From Palsa-513 sp036510225 (GTDB taxonomy: Bacteria; Actinomycetota; Thermoleophilia; Solirubrobacterales; Solirubrobacteraceae): 64,000 nt of DNA. Shown here piece by piece: positions 26,607 to 35,737 of this stretch. The notes under the pieces are model-generated. The model did no database searches. It saw only the letters and a program-made list of their open reading frames with translations, and was not told where the DNA came from. The stretch's first letter is position 1. Every line of letters starts with the position of its first letter. The stretch is from assembly GCA_036510225.1 (NCBI GenBank), contig DATCEH010000092.1, positions 62,001 through 126,000 on the forward strand. The letters are read 5' to 3'. Position numbers and translations under genes: made by a program.

Positions 26607-27009
26607 TCGCCGCCTGCCACCGGTCACGCAGATCGGCATGGGCTCGCTCGCGCTGATCCTCGCAGGCGGAATCTACCTGTCGTCCCACCTGCCCCAGCAC
26701 GTCCCGCTCGCGCCTGCCGCCGTCCTGCTGGCCGCGTCGGCCGTCCTGCTGGCCGGCAATCTGGCCCTCCTCGCACGGGTCGACGGCTTCGCCTGGGCGA
26801 AGTTCTTCGAGGTCGCCAAGTGGTCGCTGCTGGCCTACGCCGTGATCTCCGGGCTGATCGAGTACTCCTTCGTCCGCAACCACGTCTCCGGCGGGCCGCT
26901 CGTCGTGCTGACGCTCTCACTCGTCGTGTTCGCCGTCCACGTCCCCGTCCTGATCGGGTTCACCGTGGCTCGGTATTGGGACGTCGAACCGGCGCCCGCC
27001 GACGCCTGA
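26599..27009 (+). CDS. small four-helix membrane protein
   Basis: A 136-residue hydrophobic protein with four predicted helices (MGSLALILAGGIYLSSHL; LAPAAVLLAASAVLLAGNLA; WSLLAYAVISGLIEY; LVVLTLSLVVFAVHVPVLIGF). It overlaps the previous membrane gene by 8 bp, indicating coupling and a likely complex. No family is recognised. Confidence 0.72.
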   Translation: MDNRRLPPVTQIGMGSLALILAGGIYLSSHLPQHVPLAPAAVLLAASAVLLAGNLALLARVDGFAWAKFFEVAKWSLLAYAVISGLIEYSFVRNHVSGGPLVVLTLSLVVFAVHVPVLIGFTVARYWDVEPAPADA

Positions 27010-27039
27010 GCCCGGCGGCCCTTACTGCTAGGTAAATGC

Positions 27040-27261
27040 ATCCCTAGGATCTCCACGGAGAACCAGGTCACCGTCCCGGTCACCGCGCTCGCCGAGGCGG
27101 GACTTCGGTCCGGCGACCGCGTCGTCGTCGAACCCGTCGGCGACGGCGAGCTACGCATCCGCCGCGCGGCAGTCACCTTCGACAGCGCGTTCGGAGCCCT
27201 GACCGGCGTATTCCCGCCTGGTCATCTCGCGCAGCTGGACGCCGAGGAAAGCGAGCGTTGA
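27040..27261 (+). CDS. AbrB/MazE-type antitoxin, start codon uncertain
   Basis: The frame ending at the TGA 27259-27261 encodes RISTENQVTVPVTALAEAG, the swapped-hairpin AbrB start of many VapB antitoxins, followed by LRSGDRVVVEPVGDGELRIR and a toxin-wrapping tail. No ATG/GTG/TTG lies in frame at the right place. An ATG at 27037 is one base out of frame (ATG-C-ATC-CCT-AGG); deleting one base would give M-I-P-R-I-S-T. Either a frameshift has damaged the start or a non-standard codon is used. The TGA overlaps the TTG of the PIN gene (TTGA). Confidence 0.6.
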   Translation: MPRISTENQVTVPVTALAEAGLRSGDRVVVEPVGDGELRIRRAAVTFDSAFGALTGVFPPGHLAQLDAEESER

Positions 27262-27653
27262 TCGTCGTCGTCGACGCCGACGTCGTGATCGGCGCGCTCG
27301 ACGCGTCTGATGCACATCACACCCGAGCACGCCGGCATTTCGAGGCCTGGCGAGCGGACGGCACGCAGCGCGTCATGAGCCTCGTCACCTTGACCGAGGT
27401 GCTGATCGCCCCCGCCGCCAGCACGGCACGTATGAGCACGGCGCGAGAAGCCATCGCCGCGCTCGAGATCGCCTTCCACGCACCGAACGAGGCGGTTGCG
27501 GTCGATGCCGCGCGCCTGCGCGGGAAGTATCCGATCAGCCTGCCCGGCGCGTACGCGCTCGCGACGGCGCGTCAGCTCGGCGCCGCGCTCCTCTCCTTCG
27601 ACCGCAAGATCGTCCGTACGGCGGCCGACCTGGGCCTCGCCGATCCCGGATAG
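27258..27653 (+). CDS. PIN domain toxin-like protein with altered acidic residue
   Basis: A 131-residue PIN protein from TTG at 27258. Asp6 (VVVDADVVIGAL), Glu47 (LVTLTEVLIAP) and Asp115 (LLSFDRKI) are present, but the third acidic position, usually S-L-P-D-A-Y, is S-L-P-G-A-Y (Gly97). Loss of this Asp often weakens metal binding. With a damaged antitoxin start upstream, the module may be decaying, or may have lost toxicity before the antitoxin decayed. Confidence 0.84.
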   Translation: MIVVVDADVVIGALDASDAHHTRARRHFEAWRADGTQRVMSLVTLTEVLIAPAASTARMSTAREAIAALEIAFHAPNEAVAVDAARLRGKYPISLPGAYALATARQLGAALLSFDRKIVRTAADLGLADPG

Positions 27654-27765
27654 CCGGACTGGGCGCGGGCTCCCCGGGAGTCCACCGACAACGCCCCACG
27701 CCGCGGCCGGGTGCACGGCAGCTCGTCCCGATCGGTGCTATCGAGACCTGTCTCGAGGGCACCAA

Positions 27766-27819
27766 CGAACACCGTTCGACACGAACACCGTTCGACCCCG
27801 TCGACACGAACACCGTTCG
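27766..27819. repeat. three CGAACACCGTTCG palindromes
   Basis: Identical 13-mers at 27766, 27782 and 27807 (spacings 16 and 25), flanked by CCAACG on the left of the first and CGTTGG on the right of the last, so the group is itself roughly symmetric. It lies between convergent gene ends (PIN toxin and phosphofructokinase), not at a promoter. The remaining 248 bp between the genes holds no supported gene. Confidence 0.9.
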
Positions 27820-27901
27820 TTGGCACCGCGACCGGCACTCGACTCTCGAGAAGGTCAGCCCGCCGACTCAAACGAGACGCAGGACGGCGAGCCGAGCCGG
27901 G

Positions 27902-28927
<1,026 letters not shown>

Positions 28928-28934
28928 GGGCGGA

Positions 28935-28940
28935 AAGATA
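28935..28940 (-). promoter_or_regulatory. -10 hexamer TATCTT before phosphofructokinase
   Basis: On the complement, TATCTT ends exactly 7 nt before the ATG at 28927; there is no Shine-Dalgarno. Confidence 0.6.
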
Positions 28941-28957
28941 GCCAGACCCGCCAACCG

Positions 28958-30469
28958 ATGCAACGAATGACCCGCGCCCAGCGTCTCGTCCTGATCGCCT
29001 GCGTTCTCGGCTCAGCCGTCGTCTTCGTCGACAGCACGGTCGTCAACATCGCCCTCCCCTCGCTGCGTGCGGATCTCGGCGCGAGCCTCGGCGACCAGCA
29101 GTGGGTGATCGACGCGTACCTCCTCACGCTCGGCTCGCTGGTCCTGCTCGGCGGCTCGCTCGGTGACCTGCTCGGCCGACGGCTGATCTTCGCGGCCGGC
29201 GTCGGCGGCTTCGGGCTCGCCTCGCTCTGCTGCGCGGTCGCCCCGTCGGTCGCGGTCCTGATCGGGATGCGGGCCGTCCAGGGCGTGTTCGGCGCGCTGC
29301 TCGTCCCCAGCTCGCTCGCGATCATCACCGAGACGTTTCCCGCCGGCGCCCAGCGCGGCGCCGCGATCGGGACGTGGACCGCCGCGACCTCCGGCGCGAT
29401 CGCCTTCGGCCCGCCGCTCGGCGGCGTCCTGATCGACGCGCTCTCGTGGCGCGCCGTCTTCGCGATCAACGTCCCCCTCGTCCTCGCGACGCTGCTCCTG
29501 ATCCGCACCGCCGTTCCGTCGTTTCCCCGGCACCCGAGCTCGCTGGACCTGATCGGCGCCGCCCTCTGCGCGCTGGGCCTCGCCGGGCCGGTGCTCGGCC
29601 TGATCGAGGAGCCGACCCGCGGGTGGGGTGATCCGCTCGTCGTCGGCCCGCTGCTGGCCGGGGTCGTCCTGCTCGGCGCGTTCGTCGTCCACGAGCGGCG
29701 GGAGACCCAGCCGATGCTCCCCCTCTCGCTGTTCGCCGTCCGCGATTTCACGGTCGCCAATGCGGCCACCGTCGCGATCTACGCCGGTCTCGGCGCGCTG
29801 ACCTTCCTCGTCGCGATCTACGTCCAGCAGGTCGCCGGGTACTCGGCCGCGAAGGCCGGGCTCGCGTTGATGCCGGTCACGGTGATGTTGGTTGCCTTTT
29901 CGAAGCGGTTCGGGGCGCTTGCGGCGCATGTCGGTCCCCGCCTGCTGATGGGGTTCGGCCCGCTCGTCGCCGCCTGCGGAGCCGCCCTGTTCACCCGGCT
30001 GGGCCAGCACGTCAGCTACCTGACCGACCTGTTGCCGGCCTCGGCATTGTTCGGGCTGGGCATGTCGATGACGGTGTCACCGCTGACGGCGACCGTGCTC
30101 GGCGCGGTCGCGCCCGCCCGGGCGGGCGTCGCCTCCGGCGTCAACAACGCCCTCGCCCGGATCGCAAGCCTCGTCGCGATCGCCCTCGTCGGCGTGCTCG
30201 TCTCGCTGCGCTTCGATCACGCCCTCGAGAGCCGGGTCGGCCCGGCGCGGGTCGGGTCGGGTCAGTCTGCGCAGATCGCGCGGCTCGAAGGCCGCCCGCT
30301 CAACCGACCGACCGGCGGCTCGGTCGCGCTCGACCGGGCCGCGGCCGGCGCCACGGTGAGCGCATTCCGCTACGGGATCGGCGCCGCCGCCGTGTTGATC
30401 GCGTTCGGCGGAGCGGTCGCCTTCGCCGGCCTGTCGCGTAAGCCCGCGGCCGCTGCGGATCGCCGCTGA
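28958..30469 (+). CDS. MFS exporter, DHA2/EmrB-QacA family
   Basis: A 503-residue polytopic protein with about 14 helices. Motifs: helix 1 VFVDSTVVNIALPSLRADLG (motif D1), GSLGDLLGRRLIF between helices 2 and 3 (motif A), RAVQGVFGALLVPSSLAII (motif B) and AIGTWTAATSGAIAFGPPLGG (motif C), all typical of drug:H+ antiporters. The substrate is unknown. Start codons lie 30 bp from the divergent phosphofructokinase; a second in-frame ATG at 28967 is possible. Confidence 0.9.
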   Translation: MQRMTRAQRLVLIACVLGSAVVFVDSTVVNIALPSLRADLGASLGDQQWVIDAYLLTLGSLVLLGGSLGDLLGRRLIFAAGVGGFGLASLCCAVAPSVAVLIGMRAVQGVFGALLVPSSLAIITETFPAGAQRGAAIGTWTAATSGAIAFGPPLGGVLIDALSWRAVFAINVPLVLATLLLIRTAVPSFPRHPSSLDLIGAALCALGLAGPVLGLIEEPTRGWGDPLVVGPLLAGVVLLGAFVVHERRETQPMLPLSLFAVRDFTVANAATVAIYAGLGALTFLVAIYVQQVAGYSAAKAGLALMPVTVMLVAFSKRFGALAAHVGPRLLMGFGPLVAACGAALFTRLGQHVSYLTDLLPASALFGLGMSMTVSPLTATVLGAVAPARAGVASGVNNALARIASLVAIALVGVLVSLRFDHALESRVGPARVGSGQSAQIARLEGRPLNRPTGGSVALDRAAAGATVSAFRYGIGAAAVLIAFGGAVAFAGLSRKPAAAADRR

Positions 30470-30558
30470 GCGGTGCCGATCGCCGCGCGACCGGCACCCC
30501 GATCAACTGCGAGGATCTGGATCGCCTCGCTCGAGACGGCCGTGGGCTGCCGCCCCGG

Positions 30559-31773
30559 TCACTTCCGCCGCGGCGGCCCGGCCGAGATCTCGACCTCGAC
30601 CTTCGAGTACGGCGACAGGTGCGTCCGCGACGCTGGTAGGAAACCCACGAGATGGCCGAGCTTGACCGCCCGTGTGTGTGGATGGATGACCCTGCCCAGC
30701 GCACAGGCCGCCGCGGCAAGCTTCCGCTTGACGCCGGCGAGGGTCTCGCTGTGGACGATCGCCGGCACGATGCACGGTGGCCCGTTGGAGATCACGAGCT
30801 TCACGGCGGCTCCGGCCGCCAGGCTCGTTCCGGCCGACGGGTTCGTTGCGATGAACCCGCCGCGCTTGACGCTGTGGCTCGCTGCGTAGCTGACCGCTCC
30901 GACCGAGCAGTCGGCGGCGTGGAGGCTCTGCTCCGCGGTCGCGACCGGCGCACCGAGCGAGATCGTCGGGACGACGCACGGGGGCGGCGGCGGCGGCGGT
31001 GCCACCACGGTCGTCATCGCGCTGGCGACCGCCTCGGGCGGGCTCTGGCGCTCCGGGTACTCGAAGTAGGCGCAGAACAGGTAGCTGCCGGCGGTCGAGA
31101 AGCTCTGGTTCTCGGAGATCGCCTGCGGCCCTCCGTCGACCTCCTGGTTGACGATCCCCTCGTCCCCCGGCGTCGAATCGGCCGCGCCGTCGTTCGCCGG
31201 ACAACCGTCGCCCGTATTCGGGACTGTCTCGACGTACAGCGAGCGGTTCGTCTCGGCCTGGGCGGTCGTCACGGCCTGGAAGACCTGACCTGCCTGCACG
31301 GTCGGAGGGACTGCGATCGCGATCGACAGATGGGGCAGACGGACGACGATCGTCTCCGAGGCCTGCGCGTCGATGACGGGCGAGCTCCCCGTCTCGTTTT
31401 CGAGCCACCCGCAGAGGATGTAGGAGCCCGCCGTGTCGAAGGTGAAGTTGTCGGTCTCCGAATAGGTCGGAGTGTTCTCGAACGGAGAGGCCACCGTCGA
31501 CTCGCCGGTCTCGGCTTCGTAGTTCGCGGCGCAGGCCTGAGCCCCGGTCGGCAGGACCGCGAGGAACAGGCGGTCGTTGGAGCTGGCCGTCGCTCCGGTT
31601 GCTCCGAGCTGCGTGGCGATCGACTCGGTCGGATCCGGCCCCACCGTCAGCGAGATCGTCGCCGCCGCCTGCGCCGAGGCCGCCCCGAAGAGCAGGATGC
31701 CCAGCAGAGCGGCCAGGCCAACACCCTGACGAACCCGCGTCCGGGTTGTTCGACTGCGGTCGTTACGAGTCAC
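30559..31773 (-). CDS. secreted protein with two PASTA domains
   Basis: A 404-residue exported protein from GTG at 31773: signal peptide (VGLAALLGILLFGAASAQA), two related beta domains (residues about 25-125 and 130-235, each with a Cys pair and 'AGSYILCGWLE' or 'AGSYLFCAYFE'), a polyproline stretch, then two PASTA domains (CVVPTISLG, GGFIATNPSAGTSLAAGAAVKLVISNG; CIVPAIVHSETLAGVKRKLA, VEVEISAG). PASTA domains bind peptidoglycan stem or muropeptides in kinases and PBPs; here no kinase or transpeptidase is attached, so it is a wall-associated protein of unknown role. Confidence 0.84.
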   Translation of the reverse strand: MTRNDRSRTTRTRVRQGVGLAALLGILLFGAASAQAAATISLTVGPDPTESIATQLGATGATASSNDRLFLAVLPTGAQACAANYEAETGESTVASPFENTPTYSETDNFTFDTAGSYILCGWLENETGSSPVIDAQASETIVVRLPHLSIAIAVPPTVQAGQVFQAVTTAQAETNRSLYVETVPNTGDGCPANDGAADSTPGDEGIVNQEVDGGPQAISENQSFSTAGSYLFCAYFEYPERQSPPEAVASAMTTVVAPPPPPPPCVVPTISLGAPVATAEQSLHAADCSVGAVSYAASHSVKRGGFIATNPSAGTSLAAGAAVKLVISNGPPCIVPAIVHSETLAGVKRKLAAAACALGRVIHPHTRAVKLGHLVGFLPASRTHLSPYSKVEVEISAGPPRRK

Positions 31774-32008
31774 TTCATCGCCCCTAGGGTAGCCGTGCGG
31801 ACATCTCGAACAGGACCAGCGATCGCGCCGGCGCCGTCCACTTAACCACTTATCGAGGACCCGAGAGGGCCCGGCCACGCCGGTGAGCTGGGCGCGGTCG
31901 ACCGCGGCACAGTCGAGAGGATGGCCGGGCCGGTGGGACGAGTCGAACCGAACGAACCGTCGGAAGACTCGGGAGAGTGACGCCGAAGCGGGAGAGTCGC
32001 GAAGCTGG

Positions 32009-32980
32009 TCAGCCGCGCCCGGCTACGGCCCGACCGACGGGAGCGCTCCGGCGCAGGCGAGCCGGGACGGACCCGGCCGACACCCAGGCGTGGACGTAAC
32101 CCACCCAGGTCAGCGTCGCCAGCGCCACGTGGACCCAGACGACCTCCGACGGCAGGGCCAGTTCGTACTGGGTGATTCCGATCACGCCCTGCGCCAGCAG
32201 CAGCAGGCAGACGAGCCGCAGCGTCCGTTCGAGGTCGGCGGTCCCCCGCTTGCGCGCGGCCCACCAGGTTGCGAGCGTCGCCACGCCCATCACGGTCACC
32301 AGGTAGCCGTGGAAGTGGATCAGCCGTCGGACCGTGTCGCCGCCCCAGAAGTTCAGCCGTTGGACGAGCTGGCCCGTCCCGGATGCCCCGGCGTGCGGAC
32401 CGGCGGCCGTCGAAGCGCTGCCCAGCAGGATCACGCCCACGGCGATCACCGTGATCACCCGCACGGCGATCACCGTCGCCCGATCCGCGCCCGGCTGGCC
32501 GATCTCGTCAGCCTCGAGGCGGGACCGCCACCACAGCTCGAAGGACGCGACCAGGATCAGCATCGAGAGCCAGTAGTGCGACATCACCCAGCCCGGCGAG
32601 AGCTTGTGGAGCACCGATTCCCCGCCGACGACCGCCTGGCCGATCACGCCGACCGGCAGCAGGAGCGAGAGGAGCTGGAGATCGCGGCGCCGCTCGATCG
32701 GCCGGCGCAGGAACGCCCCGACGACGGCCGCGAGGGCTGCGGCCGAGACGAAGAAGATCAGCACGCGGTTGCCGAACTCGATCAGCGCGTAGCTGTTCAG
32801 CTGGGGTTGAAGCGAAGTCCGCGTGCAGCGCGGCCATGACGGGCACCCGAGTCCCGAACCGGTCAGACGGACGGCAGCGCCCGTGAGGACGACGAGGACC
32901 AGCGAGACGAGCGCCGTCAGGGCGATCTTCTCGTAGGTCTCGGCGCTGATGGGCCAGCGCTCCCGGGCACGATCCAACAC
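32009..32980 (-). CDS. ctaA: heme A synthase CtaA/COX15
   Basis: A 323-residue membrane protein with eight hydrophobic helices. Signatures: VVLTGAAVRLTGSGLGCPSWPRC, EFGNRVLIFFVSAAAL, a His in VMSHYWLSM and LIHFHGYLVTVMGV, and GITQYELALPSEVVWVHVALA, with conserved heme-ligand histidines in paired positions and the Cys pair (GLGCPSWPRC) seen in actinobacterial and Bacillus-type enzymes. It oxidises the heme O methyl group to make heme A for cytochrome oxidase. No cta genes are adjacent. The GTG at 32980 is the most plausible start; a longer frame upstream would run into the HU gene region. Confidence 0.9.
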   Translation of the reverse strand: MLDRARERWPISAETYEKIALTALVSLVLVVLTGAAVRLTGSGLGCPSWPRCTRTSLQPQLNSYALIEFGNRVLIFFVSAAALAAVVGAFLRRPIERRRDLQLLSLLLPVGVIGQAVVGGESVLHKLSPGWVMSHYWLSMLILVASFELWWRSRLEADEIGQPGADRATVIAVRVITVIAVGVILLGSASTAAGPHAGASGTGQLVQRLNFWGGDTVRRLIHFHGYLVTVMGVATLATWWAARKRGTADLERTLRLVCLLLLAQGVIGITQYELALPSEVVWVHVALATLTWVGYVHAWVSAGSVPARLRRSAPVGRAVAGRG

Positions 32981-33130
32981 GCCGCAAGGATGCCGTAAAC
33001 GTCGCCATCCTGCACCCGCTCCGGCGTCCCAACGTCCGAAAGTCGGCCGGTTTACGGGCTTCCAGGCCCCCGCGTGTCCGTCGAACCCGTTAGGTTTGAC
33101 CTGAACATCTGAACTTTCGAGAGGAGCGTC

Positions 33131-33406
33131 ATGACGAAGAACGAGCTCGCTGGCAAGGTTGCTGACAGCGCCGGGATCGGCGTCGGCCAAGCCAGAGACG
33201 CAGTTGACGCAGCATTTCAGGCGATCGCTGACCAGCTTGCCGACGGCGGCGAGGTTGCGGTTGCGGGATTCGGGAAGTTCAGCGTCAGTCACCGTGCTGC
33301 ACGCAGCGGTCGCAACCCGGCCAACGGCGAGACGATCCAGATCGCGGCCAGCAACGCCGCCAAGTTCTCAGCCGCGGCAGCGCTGAAGAAGCAGCTCAAC
33401 TCCTAA
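33131..33406 (+). CDS. hup: HU family DNA-binding protein
   Basis: A 91-residue histone-like protein: MTKNELAGKVADSAGIG, the dimer helices, GGEVAVAGFGKFSVSHRAAR and the DNA-clasp arm with GRNPANGETIQIAASNAAKF. It lacks the long Lys/Ala-rich tail of mycobacterial HupB, so it is the short HU type. GAGAGGAGCGTC precedes the ATG, a normal Shine-Dalgarno, and TTGACC with TAGGTT-like sequences lie upstream. Confidence 0.95.
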   Translation: MTKNELAGKVADSAGIGVGQARDAVDAAFQAIADQLADGGEVAVAGFGKFSVSHRAARSGRNPANGETIQIAASNAAKFSAAAALKKQLNS

Positions 33407-33426
33407 GAGTCCGGGAGGGGGAACCG

Positions 33427-33461
33427 GACGGCGTCGCCAGCTCGCAGCCGGTGGCGCCGTC
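33427..33461. terminator. possible hairpin terminator between HU and MBL-fold genes
   Basis: GACGGCG then TCGCCA, a short loop, then TGGCGCCGTC: the outer GACGGCG/CGCCGTC arms pair with an internal bulge. It lies between convergent genes, without a T tract. Confidence 0.4.
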
Positions 33462-33467
33462 AGTCGG

Positions 33468-34604
33468 TCAGGTCGCTGCGTGCGGGCGTCCGGCGATCCG
33501 TCCGTACTCGAGCTCCTCATAGCGATGGGTCGGTAGGACCGGCCAGTGCCTCCGTGCCGCGGCGAGCTCCGCCGTCGGCAGGATCTGCAGCCAGGACGGG
33601 TCCTCACGGGACGGCGACGCGAGCGTCTTCTCCTTGACCATCGAGTCGTACTGGTCGAGTCCGTTCTCGCGCATGTTCGCGTTCGGCACGACCTCCCGGT
33701 TGAAGAGCTCGGCGTGCGCCCGGACACCCGGGATCCTCGATCGGTGTGGCTGCCAGTTGTCGAGGCTCACGCCGTTCTGCGACGAGACCCAGACCCCGTC
33801 GGGCGTGTTGATCGCGAGCGACTGGTTGCCGGCCGTGTGGCCCGGCGTCGAGATCAGCGAGATCCCGACGCCCAGCTCGACGTCCCCGTCGTTCACCACG
33901 ACCGACTCCTCGACGACGTCATCCAGGCCCCCGTCGACGTACCAGGCCCACTGCATCGGGTGGGCGGACTCGAACGTCCCGACCTCGTCCCGCTGGAGGA
34001 TCAGCCTCGCATTCGGCAGCAGGGCCGCCCGTCCGCCGACCTCACCGGCCCAGGACTCGGTCGTCCCGATCAGCCGCCGCGGGTCCTGACCGTGCAGCTG
34101 GTCGAAGGCTACGTAGTCGACGTCCGCCGGGACGAGGCCCACCCCGGCGAGGCCCTCCTCGAGCGTCCCGTAGGACCTGGTCAGCACGTTGAGGGCCAGG
34201 AATCGGCCGCCCGGCAACCGCGAGACGCGATCCTCGAGCTGGGCGTAGAACGGGGCGTCGTTCGATGCGCCCGGGATCGTCGGCTCCCAGAGCATCGTCC
34301 GTGCGACGCCGCCGAAGTCCTCGTACTGGACGATCAACATCCGCTTGACCAGGAGCACGTACGGGACCGTCGGGGCGTGCGCGACCCCGTCGAAGGCATA
34401 CCGCGTCGGATAGCTCGCCCCAGACAGCGCCCGACCGGCCACCGCGCGGATCTCCCCCTGACCCAGGAAGCGCCGCCGGTAGGCGGCCGTCGCCGCCCGA
34501 ATCGCCTCCAGCCTGACTCCTCGCGGCCAGATCCCCGACAACCCGTCGAACTCGGGGATCCGGCGGCCCCCGATGCCCTCGATGCCCTCGGCCCCGCTAA
34601 GCAA
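33468..34604 (-). CDS. metallo-beta-lactamase-fold protein with altered metal motif
   Basis: A 378-residue protein. The C-terminal half has LISTPGHTAGNQSLAINTPDG, the metal-binding 'T-P-G-H-T' turn of MBL-fold hydrolases, and later MVKEKTLASPSREDPSW with LPTHRYEELEYG. The place of the usual H-x-H-x-D-H is taken by VAFDQLHGQDPRRLIGTTE, keeping only part of the ligand set, so activity is uncertain. The first start is the TTG at 34604; no better start is evident. Confidence 0.72.
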   Translation of the reverse strand: MLSGAEGIEGIGGRRIPEFDGLSGIWPRGVRLEAIRAATAAYRRRFLGQGEIRAVAGRALSGASYPTRYAFDGVAHAPTVPYVLLVKRMLIVQYEDFGGVARTMLWEPTIPGASNDAPFYAQLEDRVSRLPGGRFLALNVLTRSYGTLEEGLAGVGLVPADVDYVAFDQLHGQDPRRLIGTTESWAGEVGGRAALLPNARLILQRDEVGTFESAHPMQWAWYVDGGLDDVVEESVVVNDGDVELGVGISLISTPGHTAGNQSLAINTPDGVWVSSQNGVSLDNWQPHRSRIPGVRAHAELFNREVVPNANMRENGLDQYDSMVKEKTLASPSREDPSWLQILPTAELAAARRHWPVLPTHRYEELEYGRIAGRPHAAT

Positions 34605-34630
34605 ACTGCCCGCTGATCGTCACGGGGTCT

Positions 34631-35701
34631 TCACGCGGAATGCGACATCCCGGGCGCGAGCAGCGCGGCCGCCGCCGCCCGGACCGATCCGTCGGGGTCC
34701 TCCCGCAGGTCAGCGATCGCCACCCCGATCATCGTGTGCGCGAGCATCCAGACGGGTGCCTCGCTCAGGATCCCGACCGCGTACCGGCGGTGATCGGCCT
34801 CCTGATGGCGACACGTCGTCAGGACGCGCTCGACGAGCTCCGCCCGACCGAACGGCGCCGCCACGAACCACGGCGCAAGGGATTCCGGCTCGTGCTTGAA
34901 CGCCAGGTAGTCGGCGACGCATTCCGGCTGGACCTCGGCCGCGGAGACCGGAACCAGCCGATTGGTGATGCTCCCGTCGATCAGATGGCACGCGTAGCCG
35001 TGGCGTGCGAGCGCGGCACGCAGCTCGTGCGTCGTCGCCCCGTAGTGCCCGAGCGTGTGGCCGTTGGATTCGATCACGATCGGCGGCGCATCCGGCCGGC
35101 TGAGCAACTCGGACATTCCCTCCAGCGCCTGCGGCTCTGATCCCTCGACATCGATCTTGACGAGGTCGACCCGGCCGACCCCGCGCTCGGCCAGCACGTC
35201 GTCCACAGCCACCGCGCGTACGACGATCGACTCCATTCCCGGGCGCACGCCCCCCGCCTGCCCGAGCGGTCCGTCCGGCGTGAAGCTGATCGTGCCCCCC
35301 GTCGCCGCGACGGCCGCGTGGAGCACCGCGAGCCGGTCGAGCCCGTTGCGCGCGGCCGCCCTCCGCAGGAGATCCACGTTCTGGGGTGACGCCTCGACCG
35401 CCAGCACACCGCACCCGACGGCGGCTGCCGGCAGCGCGAACGTGCCGATGTGCGCGCCGAGATCGAGCACCGTGTCACCCGGCCCGAGCAGATGAAGGGC
35501 GATCGCGTGGATCGGGTCGTACCACTCGGCGTGGTCGGCCAGCAGCCGCGCGATCGGGTCCGACAGGCTGGGATCGAAGGCGAACGTGACCGCGATCCGG
35601 CCCTGGATGAGCATCGCGTGGAAGACCGGCTGCTCACGGGTCTCGATTTCGCCCACCTCCGGCGGACGCCGGCGTGGGCGCCCGATCATCCTGGCGATCA
35701 C
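34631..35701 (-). CDS. FkbM family SAM-dependent methyltransferase
   Basis: A 356-residue protein. The SAM-binding part reads DTVLDLGAHIGTFALPAAAVG and VLAVEASPQNVDLLRRAAARNGL, followed by the FkbM hallmark VDLVKIDVEGSEPQALEGM and PPIVIESNG. FkbM enzymes O-methylate sugars or polyketides. The last 90 residues are a helical extension. GTG start with a -10 hexamer 7 nt upstream. It is the first gene of the glycan locus from the left, in its own transcription unit. Confidence 0.9.
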   Translation of the reverse strand: MIARMIGRPRRRPPEVGEIETREQPVFHAMLIQGRIAVTFAFDPSLSDPIARLLADHAEWYDPIHAIALHLLGPGDTVLDLGAHIGTFALPAAAVGCGVLAVEASPQNVDLLRRAAARNGLDRLAVLHAAVAATGGTISFTPDGPLGQAGGVRPGMESIVVRAVAVDDVLAERGVGRVDLVKIDVEGSEPQALEGMSELLSRPDAPPIVIESNGHTLGHYGATTHELRAALARHGYACHLIDGSITNRLVPVSAAEVQPECVADYLAFKHEPESLAPWFVAAPFGRAELVERVLTTCRHQEADHRRYAVGILSEAPVWMLAHTMIGVAIADLREDPDGSVRAAAAALLAPGMSHSA

Positions 35702-35708
35702 GGCGATC

Positions 35709-35714
35709 AGCCTA
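35709..35714 (-). promoter_or_regulatory. -10 hexamer TAGGCT before FkbM gene
   Basis: On the complement TAGGCT ends exactly 7 nt before the GTG at 35701, in the 36 bp between this gene and the upstream glycosyltransferase stop. Confidence 0.6.
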
Positions 35715-35737
35715 CGCGAATACCTCCGGCCGGCCGC

